From: Flavobacteriales bacterium
Lineage (GTDB): Bacteria > Bacteroidota > Bacteroidia > NS11-12g > UBA9320
DNA length: 64,000 nucleotides
Assembly (NCBI GenBank): GCA_020635455.1
Contig: JACJZT010000002.1
Location: 186,001 to 250,000 of the forward strand
Direction: 5' to 3'
Shown: one piece after another, positions 8,580 to 17,089 of the stretch
Numbering within the stretch: position 1 is the stretch's first letter
Layout of the letters: each line of letters opens with the position of its first letter
Translations under genes and position numbers: made by a program
Notes under the pieces: generated by a model
The model's database searches: none
Told to the model about the DNA's origin: nothing
Seen by the model: the letters and a program-made list of their open reading frames with translations, nothing else

Positions 8580-8945
8580 ATGAATCTACCGCAGGACTAC
8601 ATTCCGATTTTAATTCAGGCCACAGTGGCCATAGGATTTGTTGCTTTTGTTCTGGTCGTAACCCATTTACTCGGTCCATCTAAAAAAACCAAGAACAAGG
8701 TTGATAATTTCGAATGCGGTATTCCTGAACAGGGAAATGCGAGAATTCCTTTTTCGGTTAAGTACTTCATGACTGCTATATTATTTGTGCTTTTCGATGT
8801 AGAGATAATTTTCTTTTATCCCTATGCGGTCAATTTCAAAGAAATGGGAGTTGATGGGTTTCTGGCCGTTTTGATGTTCGTGAGCTTTTTTATGGTAGGT
8901 TTTTTATATGTGCTCAAAAAAGGAGCTTTAGAGTGGGATAAATAA
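8580..8945 (+). CDS. nuoA: NADH-quinone oxidoreductase subunit A
   Basis: 121 residues with three membrane helices, the standard size. It is part of the membrane arm of complex I near the junction with the hydrophilic arm. The conserved cysteine loop (NKVDNFECGIPEQGNARIPF) between helices 1 and 2 and the acidic segment FDVEIIFFYP in helix 2 identify it. It is the first gene of the nuo operon, with a good promoter just upstream. Confidence 0.95.
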   Translation: MNLPQDYIPILIQATVAIGFVAFVLVVTHLLGPSKKTKNKVDNFECGIPEQGNARIPFSVKYFMTAILFVLFDVEIIFFYPYAVNFKEMGVDGFLAVLMFVSFFMVGFLYVLKKGALEWDK

Positions 8946-8956
8946 TCAATGAAGTT

Positions 8957-9499
8957 ATGGAAGAAATTAAATTAGCCCCCAAACCACAAGGATACGAAGG
9001 CGAAGGTTTCTTTGCCACCAAATTAAGCGAAGTGATCGGTCTGGCAAGGGCAAATTCACTTTGGCCTCTTCCTTTTGCGACCTCCTGTTGTGGAATTGAG
9101 TTTATGGCAACCATGGGTTCAAATTATGATCTGGCACGTTTCGGAATGGAGCGAATGAGTTTTTCTCCCCGACAGGCAGATCTGCTGATGGTAATGGGAA
9201 CCATCGCCAAAAAAATGGGCCCCATCCTCAGGCAGGTCTACGAACAGATGGCCGAACCCAAATGGGTATTATCGGTAGGAGCATGTGCCTGCAGCGGAGG
9301 CATCTTTGATTCTTACAGTGTTCTTCAGGGCATTGATAAGGTAATTCCGGTTGATGTATATGTTCCGGGATGTCCGCCACGGCCGGAGCAAATCATGGAT
9401 GGAATTATTAAGATCCAGGATCTGGTTAAGGAGGAAAGTTTAAGAAGGAGATATAGCGAGGAGTATAAACATTTGTTGGAATCATATAATATTTCATAA
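8957..9499 (+). CDS. nuoB: NADH-quinone oxidoreductase subunit B
   Basis: 180 residues. It carries cluster N2, the last Fe-S cluster before quinone. The four cysteine ligands are visible: the adjacent pair in TSCCGIEFM (about C44, C45), one in SVGACACSGG (C110) and one in VPGCPPRPE (C139). It is a peripheral-arm subunit at the quinone site, 11 bases after nuoA. Confidence 0.97.
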   Translation: MEEIKLAPKPQGYEGEGFFATKLSEVIGLARANSLWPLPFATSCCGIEFMATMGSNYDLARFGMERMSFSPRQADLLMVMGTIAKKMGPILRQVYEQMAEPKWVLSVGACACSGGIFDSYSVLQGIDKVIPVDVYVPGCPPRPEQIMDGIIKIQDLVKEESLRRRYSEEYKHLLESYNIS

Positions 9500-9504
9500 T
9501 TTAA

Positions 9505-10059
9505 GTGGATAGAGAATCGATCGTAAACATTCTAAACGAGCATTTTGATCAGGCAATTGAAAATGTTTCTGAACCCCATGGTATGTTAACCCTTGAGGTA
9601 AGGTCGGATGTGATAAAACCACTTATCATTTTTTTAAAGGAAAACGAATCCACTAATTTTAATTTTCTTACCGACATTACCGGGGTTCACTATCCTCATA
9701 AGAAAGAAAAAGAATTTGCAATCGTTTACCATTTGCACAATTGGGAAAAGAATTTCAGGCTGCGCCTGAAGATCTTTAAGAGCAGGGAAAATCTTGATGT
9801 TCCCACGATCTCTGATGTTTTTTCAGCAGCAAACTGGATGGAGAGAGAAACCTATGATTTTTATGGTATCAACTTCGTTGGGCATCCAAAGCTTATCAAG
9901 ATCCTGAACATGGAAGACATGGACTATTTTCCAATGCGGAAGGAGTATCCCATGGAAGATGCGACCCGAACCGACAAGGATGACCGGTTCTTTGGCAGAG
10001 ATGGAAACGAAGGAGTAAAATTTGATAACAGAAAAAAACTAGCCGGTAAAAATGAGTGA
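9505..10059 (+). CDS. nuoC: NADH-quinone oxidoreductase subunit C
   Basis: 184 residues, a separate NuoC rather than a NuoCD fusion. The 30-kDa-subunit signature is present as MERETYDFYGINFVGHPKL, and the C-terminus has MRKEYPM. The start codon is GTG at 9505, 5 bases after nuoB; no ATG fits better. Its last 8 bases overlap the start of nuoD, pointing to coupled translation. Confidence 0.95.
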   Translation: MDRESIVNILNEHFDQAIENVSEPHGMLTLEVRSDVIKPLIIFLKENESTNFNFLTDITGVHYPHKKEKEFAIVYHLHNWEKNFRLRLKIFKSRENLDVPTISDVFSAANWMERETYDFYGINFVGHPKLIKILNMEDMDYFPMRKEYPMEDATRTDKDDRFFGRDGNEGVKFDNRKKLAGKNE

Positions 10060-11269
10060 GTCGAAAAAAAATATTGTAGCCGCAAATTCGGTCGACAGTC
10101 TCGACGGTCAGTTTGCAACCTTAAACCTTGGGCCTACTCACCCTGCAACACATGGTATTTTTCAAAACGTTCTTAAGATGGACGGAGAAAGAATACAATC
10201 TGCAGATCAAACCATTGGATACATACATCGTGCCTTTGAAAAAATTGCTGAACGAAGGCCTTATAACCAGATCACTCCCTTAACCGATCGATTGAACTAT
10301 TGTTCATCTCCGATCAATAATCTCGGTTGGGACATGACCGTTGAAAAACTTATTGGAATTGAGGTACCCAAAAGAGTTGATTACATGCGGGTAATCATTA
10401 TGGAACTCGCACGGATATCTGATCATCTTGTTTGCAACAGTGTTATTGGGGTAGACACGGGAGCCCTTACCGGTTTTACTTACATGTTTCAGGAACGCGA
10501 ACGGATCTACGATCTTTTTGAAGAAGTTTGTGGTGCGCGTTTAACGACGAACATCGGTAGAATTGGAGGCTTTGAACGCGATTTTAGTCCGGTTTTCTTC
10601 AATAAACTGAATGAATTCTTAAGCGGTTTTCCAAAACGCTTTAACGAATTCGAAAATTTGTTGTGTCGAAACAGGATCTTCATGGACAGGGTCATCAATG
10701 TTGGACCAATATCTGCCGAAAGAGCGATAAATTATGGATTCACAGGGCCAAACCTTCGGGCAGCCGGTGTTGATTATGACGTTAGGGTCATGAACCCTTA
10801 TTCATCCTATCAGGATTTTGATTTTCAAATACCGGTTGGTGAAAGTGGTGATACCTATGACCGTTTCATGGTAAGACAGGAAGAGATCAAGCAAAGTCTT
10901 TCGATCATTAAGCAAGCCCTGGCCAATATGCCTGAAGGAAATTTCCATGCAGAAGTTCCTGAATTTTACCTGCCTCCAAAAGAAGAAGTATACCGATCCA
11001 TGGAAGCTCTTATCTATCATTTCAAAATAGTGATGGGTGAGATGAATATTCCAGAGGGAGAAGTGTATTTTGCCGTTGAAGGTGGTAATGGAGAATTGGG
11101 CTACTATTTAATAAGTGACGGTGGAAGAACGCCTTACAGATTGCATTTCAGAAGACCCTGTTTTGTTTATTACCAGGCGTATCCCGAAATGATCAAAGGT
11201 TCATTATTAAGTGATGCCATTCTTACCATGAGTAGCATGAATGTAATAGCAGGCGAATTAGACGCATAA
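10052..11269 (+). CDS. nuoD: NADH-quinone oxidoreductase subunit D
   Basis: 405 residues, the 49-kDa quinone-site subunit. The start of the fold reads LNLGPTHPATHGIFQNVLKM, including the conserved quinone-site histidine region, and YIHRAFEKIAERRPYNQITP follows. The C-terminus is MNVIAGELDA, close to the family ending (usually D-R). It overlaps nuoC by 8 bases and is followed after 1 base by nuoE. Confidence 0.97.
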   Translation: MSESKKNIVAANSVDSLDGQFATLNLGPTHPATHGIFQNVLKMDGERIQSADQTIGYIHRAFEKIAERRPYNQITPLTDRLNYCSSPINNLGWDMTVEKLIGIEVPKRVDYMRVIIMELARISDHLVCNSVIGVDTGALTGFTYMFQERERIYDLFEEVCGARLTTNIGRIGGFERDFSPVFFNKLNEFLSGFPKRFNEFENLLCRNRIFMDRVINVGPISAERAINYGFTGPNLRAAGVDYDVRVMNPYSSYQDFDFQIPVGESGDTYDRFMVRQEEIKQSLSIIKQALANMPEGNFHAEVPEFYLPPKEEVYRSMEALIYHFKIVMGEMNIPEGEVYFAVEGGNGELGYYLISDGGRTPYRLHFRRPCFVYYQAYPEMIKGSLLSDAILTMSSMNVIAGELDA

Positions 11270-11270
11270 T

Positions 11271-11795
11271 ATGGAAGGAGTTAACTCAAATATCGCTTTT
11301 AAACCCGAAACCCTGGCTCTGATCGACCGGATCATTAACCAGTTTCCGCAGGGACGACAGAAGTCGGCAATTTTAAGAGTTTTGCACCTCGCAGAGATTG
11401 AATTTGACAATTGGTTAAGCACGGATGTAATGGATTACGTAGCAAGGCTTTTACACATTCAACCCATAGAAGTTTATGAGGTTGCCTCATTTTACAGTAT
11501 GTATAATTTATCTCCTGTAGGTAAGGTTGTTCTGGAAGTGTGCCAAACCGGTCCCTGCAGTATAGTGGGTGCAGATCGTATTATTTCTCATATTGAAAAA
11601 AGCCTTAAGATCAAAAAAGGTGAAACCACATCCGACGGAATGTTTACCTTAAAGACCGTTGAGTGTTTGGGCGCCTGTGGATATGGACCTATGTTGCAGA
11701 TCAATGAGCATTATTACGAAAACCTTACCGAAGATTCTGTAGATGAGCTATTAAGTGAAATGAGGAAAATCCACTCCAATAAAAATGAAAATTAG
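11271..11795 (+). CDS. nuoE: NADH-quinone oxidoreductase subunit E
   Basis: 174 residues, a thioredoxin-like 2Fe-2S subunit of the NADH-input module (cluster N1a). Ligands: CQTGPC (about C91, C96) and CLGAC (C132, C136). The N-terminal helical part carries ILRVLHLAEIEFDNWLS. Its last 11 bases overlap the start of an exported-protein gene rather than leading directly into nuoF, which is unusual. Confidence 0.96.
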   Translation: MEGVNSNIAFKPETLALIDRIINQFPQGRQKSAILRVLHLAEIEFDNWLSTDVMDYVARLLHIQPIEVYEVASFYSMYNLSPVGKVVLEVCQTGPCSIVGADRIISHIEKSLKIKKGETTSDGMFTLKTVECLGACGYGPMLQINEHYYENLTEDSVDELLSEMRKIHSNKNEN

Positions 11796-12300
11796 TAGAA
11801 TAATAATATTCATAGGTTTTACGCTGCTTTTAAGCAATAACGCATATTCACACGGTGCACCTAAATTTACGGTTGACACAAGTGGAATGATCTGTAAGAT
11901 CAACGATGCTGCCATTGACCTGAAAAACGTTGAATCGGTGCTGGGGACAATACATAATGAATACCGAAAGGTTGAAAAGAAAAATAAGACCTTATACATC
12001 TTTGACCAGTCAGGGTTTTTAATTGAAAAATCGGAAGAGGGAATATCCTTCATGGTAAATTTTGTTCCGGGTGAAAATGAAAATGAACCTAAAATGTCTT
12101 TTAGCGGTAAAGTTTTCCTGAACGATACAGAAATTAGCCAAATTTCTACAATTGAAGACATACTTGATCAGCTTCCAAAGATCAAAAAACTGATAAGCAA
12201 TTCAGGAAATTTGATCTATATGGGCGACAAGATGTTCCTGTCTGCAATGACACGCGATAATAAACTGATGCAATTCGATTTTGGTTTTAAAACAAATTAA
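11785..12300 (+). CDS. Exported protein of unknown function embedded between nuoE and nuoF
   Basis: 171 residues. Residues 1-22 form a clear Sec signal peptide (MKIS, then a hydrophobic core, then a likely cleavage after NNAYS). The mature part starts HGAPKFTVDT. It contains no cysteine-based lipobox, no membrane helix and no metal motif; it has one cysteine near the mature N-terminus. The mature domain is predicted mainly beta, with a segment MICKINDAAIDLKNVESVLG followed by TLYIFDQSGFLIEKSEEG. That pattern loosely recalls small beta-sandwich proteins of unknown function, but I cannot assign a family. The ATG overlaps the end of nuoE by 11 bases and the stop shares a base with the nuoF ATG, so it is translated as a full member of the operon. 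A periplasmic role in complex I assembly or stability is a guess. Confidence 0.8.
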   Translation: MKISRIIIFIGFTLLLSNNAYSHGAPKFTVDTSGMICKINDAAIDLKNVESVLGTIHNEYRKVEKKNKTLYIFDQSGFLIEKSEEGISFMVNFVPGENENEPKMSFSGKVFLNDTEISQISTIEDILDQLPKIKKLISNSGNLIYMGDKMFLSAMTRDNKLMQFDFGFKTN

Positions 12301-13643
12301 TGGGAAAGAAACTCTTATTAGATAAAATACAAATTGAAAACCTATCAAGTTATCAGGTTTACAGGCAAAATGGGGGTTATGAAGCTGTTGAAAAGGCTTT
12401 AAAAAAGCTTACACCCGACGAAGTGTTAGAAGAGGTTAAAAAATCCGGACTGCGTGGAAGAGGAGGTGCCGGTTTCCCAACCGGAATGAAATGGAGTTTT
12501 ATTGCCAAGCCGGAAGGTGTTCCAAGATATTTGCTTTGCAATGCCGACGAATCAGAACCCGGTACATTTAAAGATCGATTTCTTATGGAGAAAAACCCTC
12601 ACCTGTTAATTGAGGGAATGATCCTGTCAAGTTATGCATTAGGTTGTAACACTGCCTACATATATATACGCGGGGAATTCATGTGGATCATGCACATTCT
12701 CGAAAAGGCCATTGCCGAAGCATATGCGAACGGATGGCTTGGTACAAACATACTTGGAAAGGGATATAACCTCGACCTGTACGTTTCGCCGGGAGCCGGT
12801 GCATACATTTGCGGCGAGGAAACAGCTTTGATCGAATCACTAGAAGGTAAGAGGGGAAATCCAAGAATTAAACCACCTTTTCCTGCTGTTAAAGGTTTGT
12901 GGCAATGCCCGACCGTGGTTAATAATGTTGAAACGCTAGCTGCAGTAGTACCTATAATAAATCATGGAGGCGAGGCTTATGCATCCGTAGGAATTGGAAG
13001 AAGTACAGGAACAAAACTGATCTCAGCCTGCGGGAATATTTCCAAACCCGGTGTTTACGAAATTGAAATGGGCATCAGCGTTGAAGAATTTATTTATTCT
13101 GACGAGTATTGTGGTGGAATAAAAGATGGAAAAAGAATAAAAGCCTGTGTTCCGGGTGGTTCTTCGGTTCCCATTTTACCACATTACCTGATTACCAAAA
13201 CGGCCACCGGCACCGAAAGACTTATGTCCTATGAATCCCTTTCAGAAGGTGGTTTTGCTTCGGGAAGTATGTTAGGGTCAGGTGGTTTTATTGTGTACGA
13301 TGAGGATCAGTGTATTGTGAGAAATACCTGGAATTTTACACGCTTTTATCATCACGAAAGTTGCGGGCAATGCAGTCCGTGTCGCGAAGGGACAGGCTGG
13401 ATGGAAAAAGTACTGCATCGTATTGAATACGGACACGGCCAAATGCGCGACATCGACCTGCTTTGGGACGTTCAGAAAAAAATTGAAGGAAATACGATCT
13501 GTCCGCTCGGTGATGCTGCGGCATGGCCTGTGGCGTCAGCAATAAGGCATTTCAGAGAAGAATTTGAATGGCATATAAATGAACCTGAATTGTGTTTGAA
13601 ACAGAATTACGGATTGGTTAAAGAACCGGCAATAACAGTATAA
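12300..13643 (+). CDS. nuoF: NADH-quinone oxidoreductase subunit F
   Basis: 447 residues, the NADH-binding flavoprotein. The FMN/NADH glycine-rich motif is GLRGRGGAGFPTGMKW, followed by NADESEPGTFKDR and CGEETALIESLEGKRG. Cluster N3 ligands are in SCGQCSPCREGTGW and TICPLGDAAAWPV. The ATG overlaps the stop of the preceding exported-protein gene by one base, and nuoG starts 2 bases after its stop. Confidence 0.97.
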   Translation: MGKKLLLDKIQIENLSSYQVYRQNGGYEAVEKALKKLTPDEVLEEVKKSGLRGRGGAGFPTGMKWSFIAKPEGVPRYLLCNADESEPGTFKDRFLMEKNPHLLIEGMILSSYALGCNTAYIYIRGEFMWIMHILEKAIAEAYANGWLGTNILGKGYNLDLYVSPGAGAYICGEETALIESLEGKRGNPRIKPPFPAVKGLWQCPTVVNNVETLAAVVPIINHGGEAYASVGIGRSTGTKLISACGNISKPGVYEIEMGISVEEFIYSDEYCGGIKDGKRIKACVPGGSSVPILPHYLITKTATGTERLMSYESLSEGGFASGSMLGSGGFIVYDEDQCIVRNTWNFTRFYHHESCGQCSPCREGTGWMEKVLHRIEYGHGQMRDIDLLWDVQKKIEGNTICPLGDAAAWPVASAIRHFREEFEWHINEPELCLKQNYGLVKEPAITV

Positions 13644-13645
13644 TA

Positions 13646-14629
13646 ATGGCAAAAGTAACCATAGACGGACATACGGTAGAAGTTGCAGATGGAACCACCA
13701 TCCTGAATGCGGCACGTCAGATAGGAGGCGAAATTGTTCCACCGGCAATGTGCTATTACAGCAAATTAAATGGTAGTGGTGGGAAATGCAGAACCTGCCT
13801 GGTGGAAGTTACCAAGGGTTCGGAAAAGGACCCAAGACCAATGCCTAAGTTGGTGGCCAGTTGTTCCACGCCCGTTATGGATGGAATGGAAGTGGCTAAC
13901 ATTACCAGTGAGCGAACCCTTGAAGCGCGTAAAGGAGTTGTAGAGTTCTTACTCATCAATCATCCTCTGGATTGCCCTATATGCGATCAGGCAGGAGAAT
14001 GCGACCTGCAAAACCTGGCATACGAACATGGCGCTTCTGCTACAAGATACGAAGAAGACCGAAGGGTGTTTGACAAGATTGATATTGGTGAACATATACA
14101 ATTGCACATGACAAGGTGTATTTTGTGTTATCGCTGCGTTTACACTGCAGATCAACTAACCGACCGCAGGGTACATGGTGTTTTAAAAAGAGGGGATGCT
14201 TCTGAAATCGGAACCTACATTGAAAACTCACTTGAGAATGAATTTATTGGAAATGTGATCGATGTTTGTCCGGTAGGAGCCCTTACAGATAAAACTTTCC
14301 GGTTCAAAAGCAGAGTTTGGTTCCTCAAACCAATGGATGCACACCGTAATTGCGGGGTTTGTAGCGGAAAGGCAACGGTGTGGATGTTTGGCGATGAGAT
14401 CTACAGGGTTACCGGGAGAAAAAATACCTATGGTGAAGTGGATGAATTTATATGCAATACCTGCAGGTTTGATGTGAAAGACCTTTCACAATGGACCATT
14501 GAAGGGCCCAGAGTTATTGAAAACTGGTCGGTTATTTCACAGGGACATTATGCAGGTATTACAGAACCAATTCATAAGAATGTAATAGGTGTTGGAGAAA
14601 AAAAAGATGATGTTAAACTTGAAGAATAA
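13646..14629 (+). CDS. nuoG: NADH-quinone oxidoreductase subunit G, short form
   Basis: 327 residues against about 700-900 in proteobacterial NuoG. The N-terminal Fe-S part is complete: 2Fe-2S ligands C36, C48, C51, C73; the histidine-liganded cluster H106, C110, C113, C119; and a 4Fe-4S set C158, C161, C164, C208. A further cysteine group, C236, C239, C270, C273, marks the start of the molybdopterin-oxidoreductase-like domain (the N7-type site), but its C-x2-C-x3-C pattern is broken and the rest of that large domain is absent. Short NuoG is, to my knowledge, normal in flavobacteria, so this is not a truncation by mutation. nuoH follows with no gap. Confidence 0.93.
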   Translation: MAKVTIDGHTVEVADGTTILNAARQIGGEIVPPAMCYYSKLNGSGGKCRTCLVEVTKGSEKDPRPMPKLVASCSTPVMDGMEVANITSERTLEARKGVVEFLLINHPLDCPICDQAGECDLQNLAYEHGASATRYEEDRRVFDKIDIGEHIQLHMTRCILCYRCVYTADQLTDRRVHGVLKRGDASEIGTYIENSLENEFIGNVIDVCPVGALTDKTFRFKSRVWFLKPMDAHRNCGVCSGKATVWMFGDEIYRVTGRKNTYGEVDEFICNTCRFDVKDLSQWTIEGPRVIENWSVISQGHYAGITEPIHKNVIGVGEKKDDVKLEE

Positions 14630-15658
14630 ATGAGTACCCTTTTGATCATAAAAACGGTGTTGATTCTGATCGTATTCGGAATAACGCTTGGAATTGCCAT
14701 GTACTCAACGTATCTCGAACGAAAAGTTGCAGCTTTTCTACAAGACCGTGTCGGACCTGACAGGGCAGGGCCCTGGGGTATTCTTCAGCCCCTGGCCGAT
14801 GGTGGAAAAATGTTTTTCAAGGAGGATTTTATTCCCCAGAAATCTGAAAAATGGCTATTTATACTCGGACCCGGTATAGCCATGTTTGTAGCCTGTATGA
14901 CCAGTGCAGTAATTCCATGGGGTGGAAATCTAACTCTTTTTGGCGAAACGTTTAAACTACAGGTTGCCAACGTAGATATAGGTATCCTTTACATTCTTGG
15001 ATTTTTATCCATTGGGGTTTATGGGATCATGATCGGTGGATGGGCTTCAAATAATAAGTATTCTTTATACGGAGCGGTAAGAGCCAGTTCACAGATGATA
15101 AGTTATGAACTTGCAATGGGTCTTTCAATACTTGCAGTTATTATGACTTCCGGTTCACTAAGTTTAGGTGATATAGTTGAAAGTCAACACGGGGGGCAGT
15201 GGAATGTTTTTTATCAGCCACTTGCCTTTCTGCTTTTCATTGTATGTGCATTTGCAGAGTGTAACAGAGCACCTTTCGATCTTGCCGAGTGCGAAACCGA
15301 GTTGATTGGAGGATATCATACAGAATATAGCAGTATGAAGCTGGGTTTTTACCTGTTTGCTGAATACATCAATATGTTTATTTCATCTGCTATTATCTCC
15401 GTATTGTTTTTTGGAGGATACAATTTCCCGTTTATGGACGATCTGGGGCTGTCGGAAAATGCGATTACCCTTATTGGAGTCATGGTATTTTTTGCTAAAA
15501 TTACTTTTTTCATATTCTTTTTCATGTGGGTTCGATGGACCTTACCCCGATTCAGATATGATCAATTGATGCATTTGGGATGGAAAACCTTAATTCCGCT
15601 TGCAATATTAAATCTAATGGGTACCGGTGCGTGGTTAATTTTTAAAGATCAGTTTTAA
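14630..15658 (+). CDS. nuoH: NADH-quinone oxidoreductase subunit H
   Basis: 342 residues with eight membrane helices. The subunit forms much of the quinone chamber in the membrane arm. The family signature YLERKVAAFLQDRVGPDRAG occurs near the N-terminus, and the loop region CAFAECNRAPFDLAECETEL holds the conserved acidic residues of the E-channel. It begins directly after the nuoG stop. Confidence 0.97.
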   Translation: MSTLLIIKTVLILIVFGITLGIAMYSTYLERKVAAFLQDRVGPDRAGPWGILQPLADGGKMFFKEDFIPQKSEKWLFILGPGIAMFVACMTSAVIPWGGNLTLFGETFKLQVANVDIGILYILGFLSIGVYGIMIGGWASNNKYSLYGAVRASSQMISYELAMGLSILAVIMTSGSLSLGDIVESQHGGQWNVFYQPLAFLLFIVCAFAECNRAPFDLAECETELIGGYHTEYSSMKLGFYLFAEYINMFISSAIISVLFFGGYNFPFMDDLGLSENAITLIGVMVFFAKITFFIFFFMWVRWTLPRFRYDQLMHLGWKTLIPLAILNLMGTGAWLIFKDQF

Positions 15659-15677
15659 TTGTATAAGAATTTAATTA

Positions 15678-16232
15678 ATGAAATCTCTGACAAATAGAAG
15701 TAAAGCAGTTTCTAATAAGAAAATGTCCTTCCTCGAAAGGATCTATTTACCTGCTATTATAGGAGGTTTGTTCATTACCTTAAAACATTTGTTCAAACGA
15801 AGGGCAACAGTAAAATGGCCGGATGAAGAACGACCCAGGTCGGATGTTTATCGCGGAAGGCATGTTTTAAAAAGGGATGAAAATGGAGCCGAAAGGTGCA
15901 CAGCCTGTGGACTATGCGCAGTTGCCTGTCCGGCTGAAGCAATTACCATGACTTCAATGGAAAGGAAAAAAGGTGAAGAAGGACTTTACCGCGAGGAAAA
16001 ATATGCATCGGTATACGAAATTAACATGCTTCGATGCATTTTTTGCGGATTATGTGAAGAAGCCTGCCCAAAGGAGGCGATCTTTTTAACCAAGGAACTC
16101 GTGCCAACCAATTATGAAAGAGAGAATTTTATTTATGGTAAAGACAAATTGGTGGAACCGGTAAGCAAAAGAGTGGATGTTTCAAAAAGACAAACCCTTG
16201 AAGTGGTAAGCAAAAAATACAACGATCGATAA
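15678..16232 (+). CDS. nuoI: NADH-quinone oxidoreductase subunit I
   Basis: 184 residues with two 4Fe-4S ferredoxin motifs for clusters N6a and N6b: CTACGLCAVACPAEA and CIFCGLCEEACPKEA. The N-terminal amphipathic stretch LFKRRATVKWPDEERP is the usual membrane-contact region. The gene lies 19 bases after nuoH and 28 bases before nuoJ. Confidence 0.97.
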   Translation: MKSLTNRSKAVSNKKMSFLERIYLPAIIGGLFITLKHLFKRRATVKWPDEERPRSDVYRGRHVLKRDENGAERCTACGLCAVACPAEAITMTSMERKKGEEGLYREEKYASVYEINMLRCIFCGLCEEACPKEAIFLTKELVPTNYERENFIYGKDKLVEPVSKRVDVSKRQTLEVVSKKYNDR

Positions 16233-16260
16233 ATAAAATTAACCTAAACCGAAATAGTTA

Positions 16261-16776
16261 ATGCTTTCATATCTTTTTTACATTCTGGGTGGTTTGACGA
16301 TCTTTACTGCATTGCGAATGATCCTGGCTTCCAATCCCGTTCATTCGGTATTGTATCTTATCGCTACATTCTTTTTGATTTCAGGTCAATACCTGTTAAT
16401 GAATGCTCAATTTTTATTTATTGTAAATCTTATTGTTTATGCAGGAGCCATAATGGTTTTATTTCTGTTTGTGTTAATGCTCCTCAACCTAAATAAAGAA
16501 ACTGAACCGCAAAAGTCCATAAAATCAAAATTCACAATGGTCATATCAGCCGGTATTTTGATGATCACTCTATTGGCTGCATTCATACAAAATCAACACG
16601 ATCCTGCCTCCCTGCCTTTGACCGATATTGGATTGGTAAAGAATTTGGGACGCGTGCTTTTTACCAACTATGTGGTACCGTTTGAGATAAGTTCCATCTT
16701 GTTTTTAGCGGCCATGGTCGGTGCTGTTCTTGTAGGGAAACAAAAAAATGAAGAAATGGAGGAAATAAATGAATAA
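16261..16776 (+). CDS. nuoJ: NADH-quinone oxidoreductase subunit J
   Basis: 171 residues with five membrane helices. The region LIVYAGAIMVLFLFVLMLLN is the conserved helix 3 with the pi-bulge segment. Its last 8 bases overlap nuoK. Confidence 0.95.
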   Translation: MLSYLFYILGGLTIFTALRMILASNPVHSVLYLIATFFLISGQYLLMNAQFLFIVNLIVYAGAIMVLFLFVLMLLNLNKETEPQKSIKSKFTMVISAGILMITLLAAFIQNQHDPASLPLTDIGLVKNLGRVLFTNYVVPFEISSILFLAAMVGAVLVGKQKNEEMEEINE

Positions 16777-17083
16777 TTATTTGCCGGGAATCGACCACTA
16801 TCTATGGCTCAGTTCCATACTGTTCTGCATTGGTGTGGCAGGTGTGTTACTGCGAAGAAATGGTATCATATTGCTAATGTGCATTGAATTGATGTTGAAT
16901 GCGGTGAATCTTTTATTTACAGCATTTTCAACCTATTATCAGGATTCGGCCGGACAGATCTTTGTATTTTTTATAATGGTCGTGGCAGCTGCTGAAGTTG
17001 CCGTAGGGCTTGCCATATTGGTTATGATATACCGAAACACCAAATCGGTTGATGTGAGTATTATGGATAAATTAAAGTTTTAA
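16769..17083 (+). CDS. nuoK: NADH-quinone oxidoreductase subunit K
   Basis: 104 residues and three membrane helices, the standard size. The proton-channel glutamates are in LLMCIELMLNAVNL and VVAAAEVAVGLAILV. Translation is probably coupled to nuoJ through the 8-base overlap. Confidence 0.96.
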   Translation: MNNYLPGIDHYLWLSSILFCIGVAGVLLRRNGIILLMCIELMLNAVNLLFTAFSTYYQDSAGQIFVFFIMVVAAAEVAVGLAILVMIYRNTKSVDVSIMDKLKF

Positions 17084-17089
17084 GATTAG

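Noticed and set aside
13646..14629. nuoG broken by a frameshift
   Set aside because: nuoH begins with no gap after the stop, the Fe-S motifs are intact and short NuoG is, to my knowledge, normal in flavobacteria.
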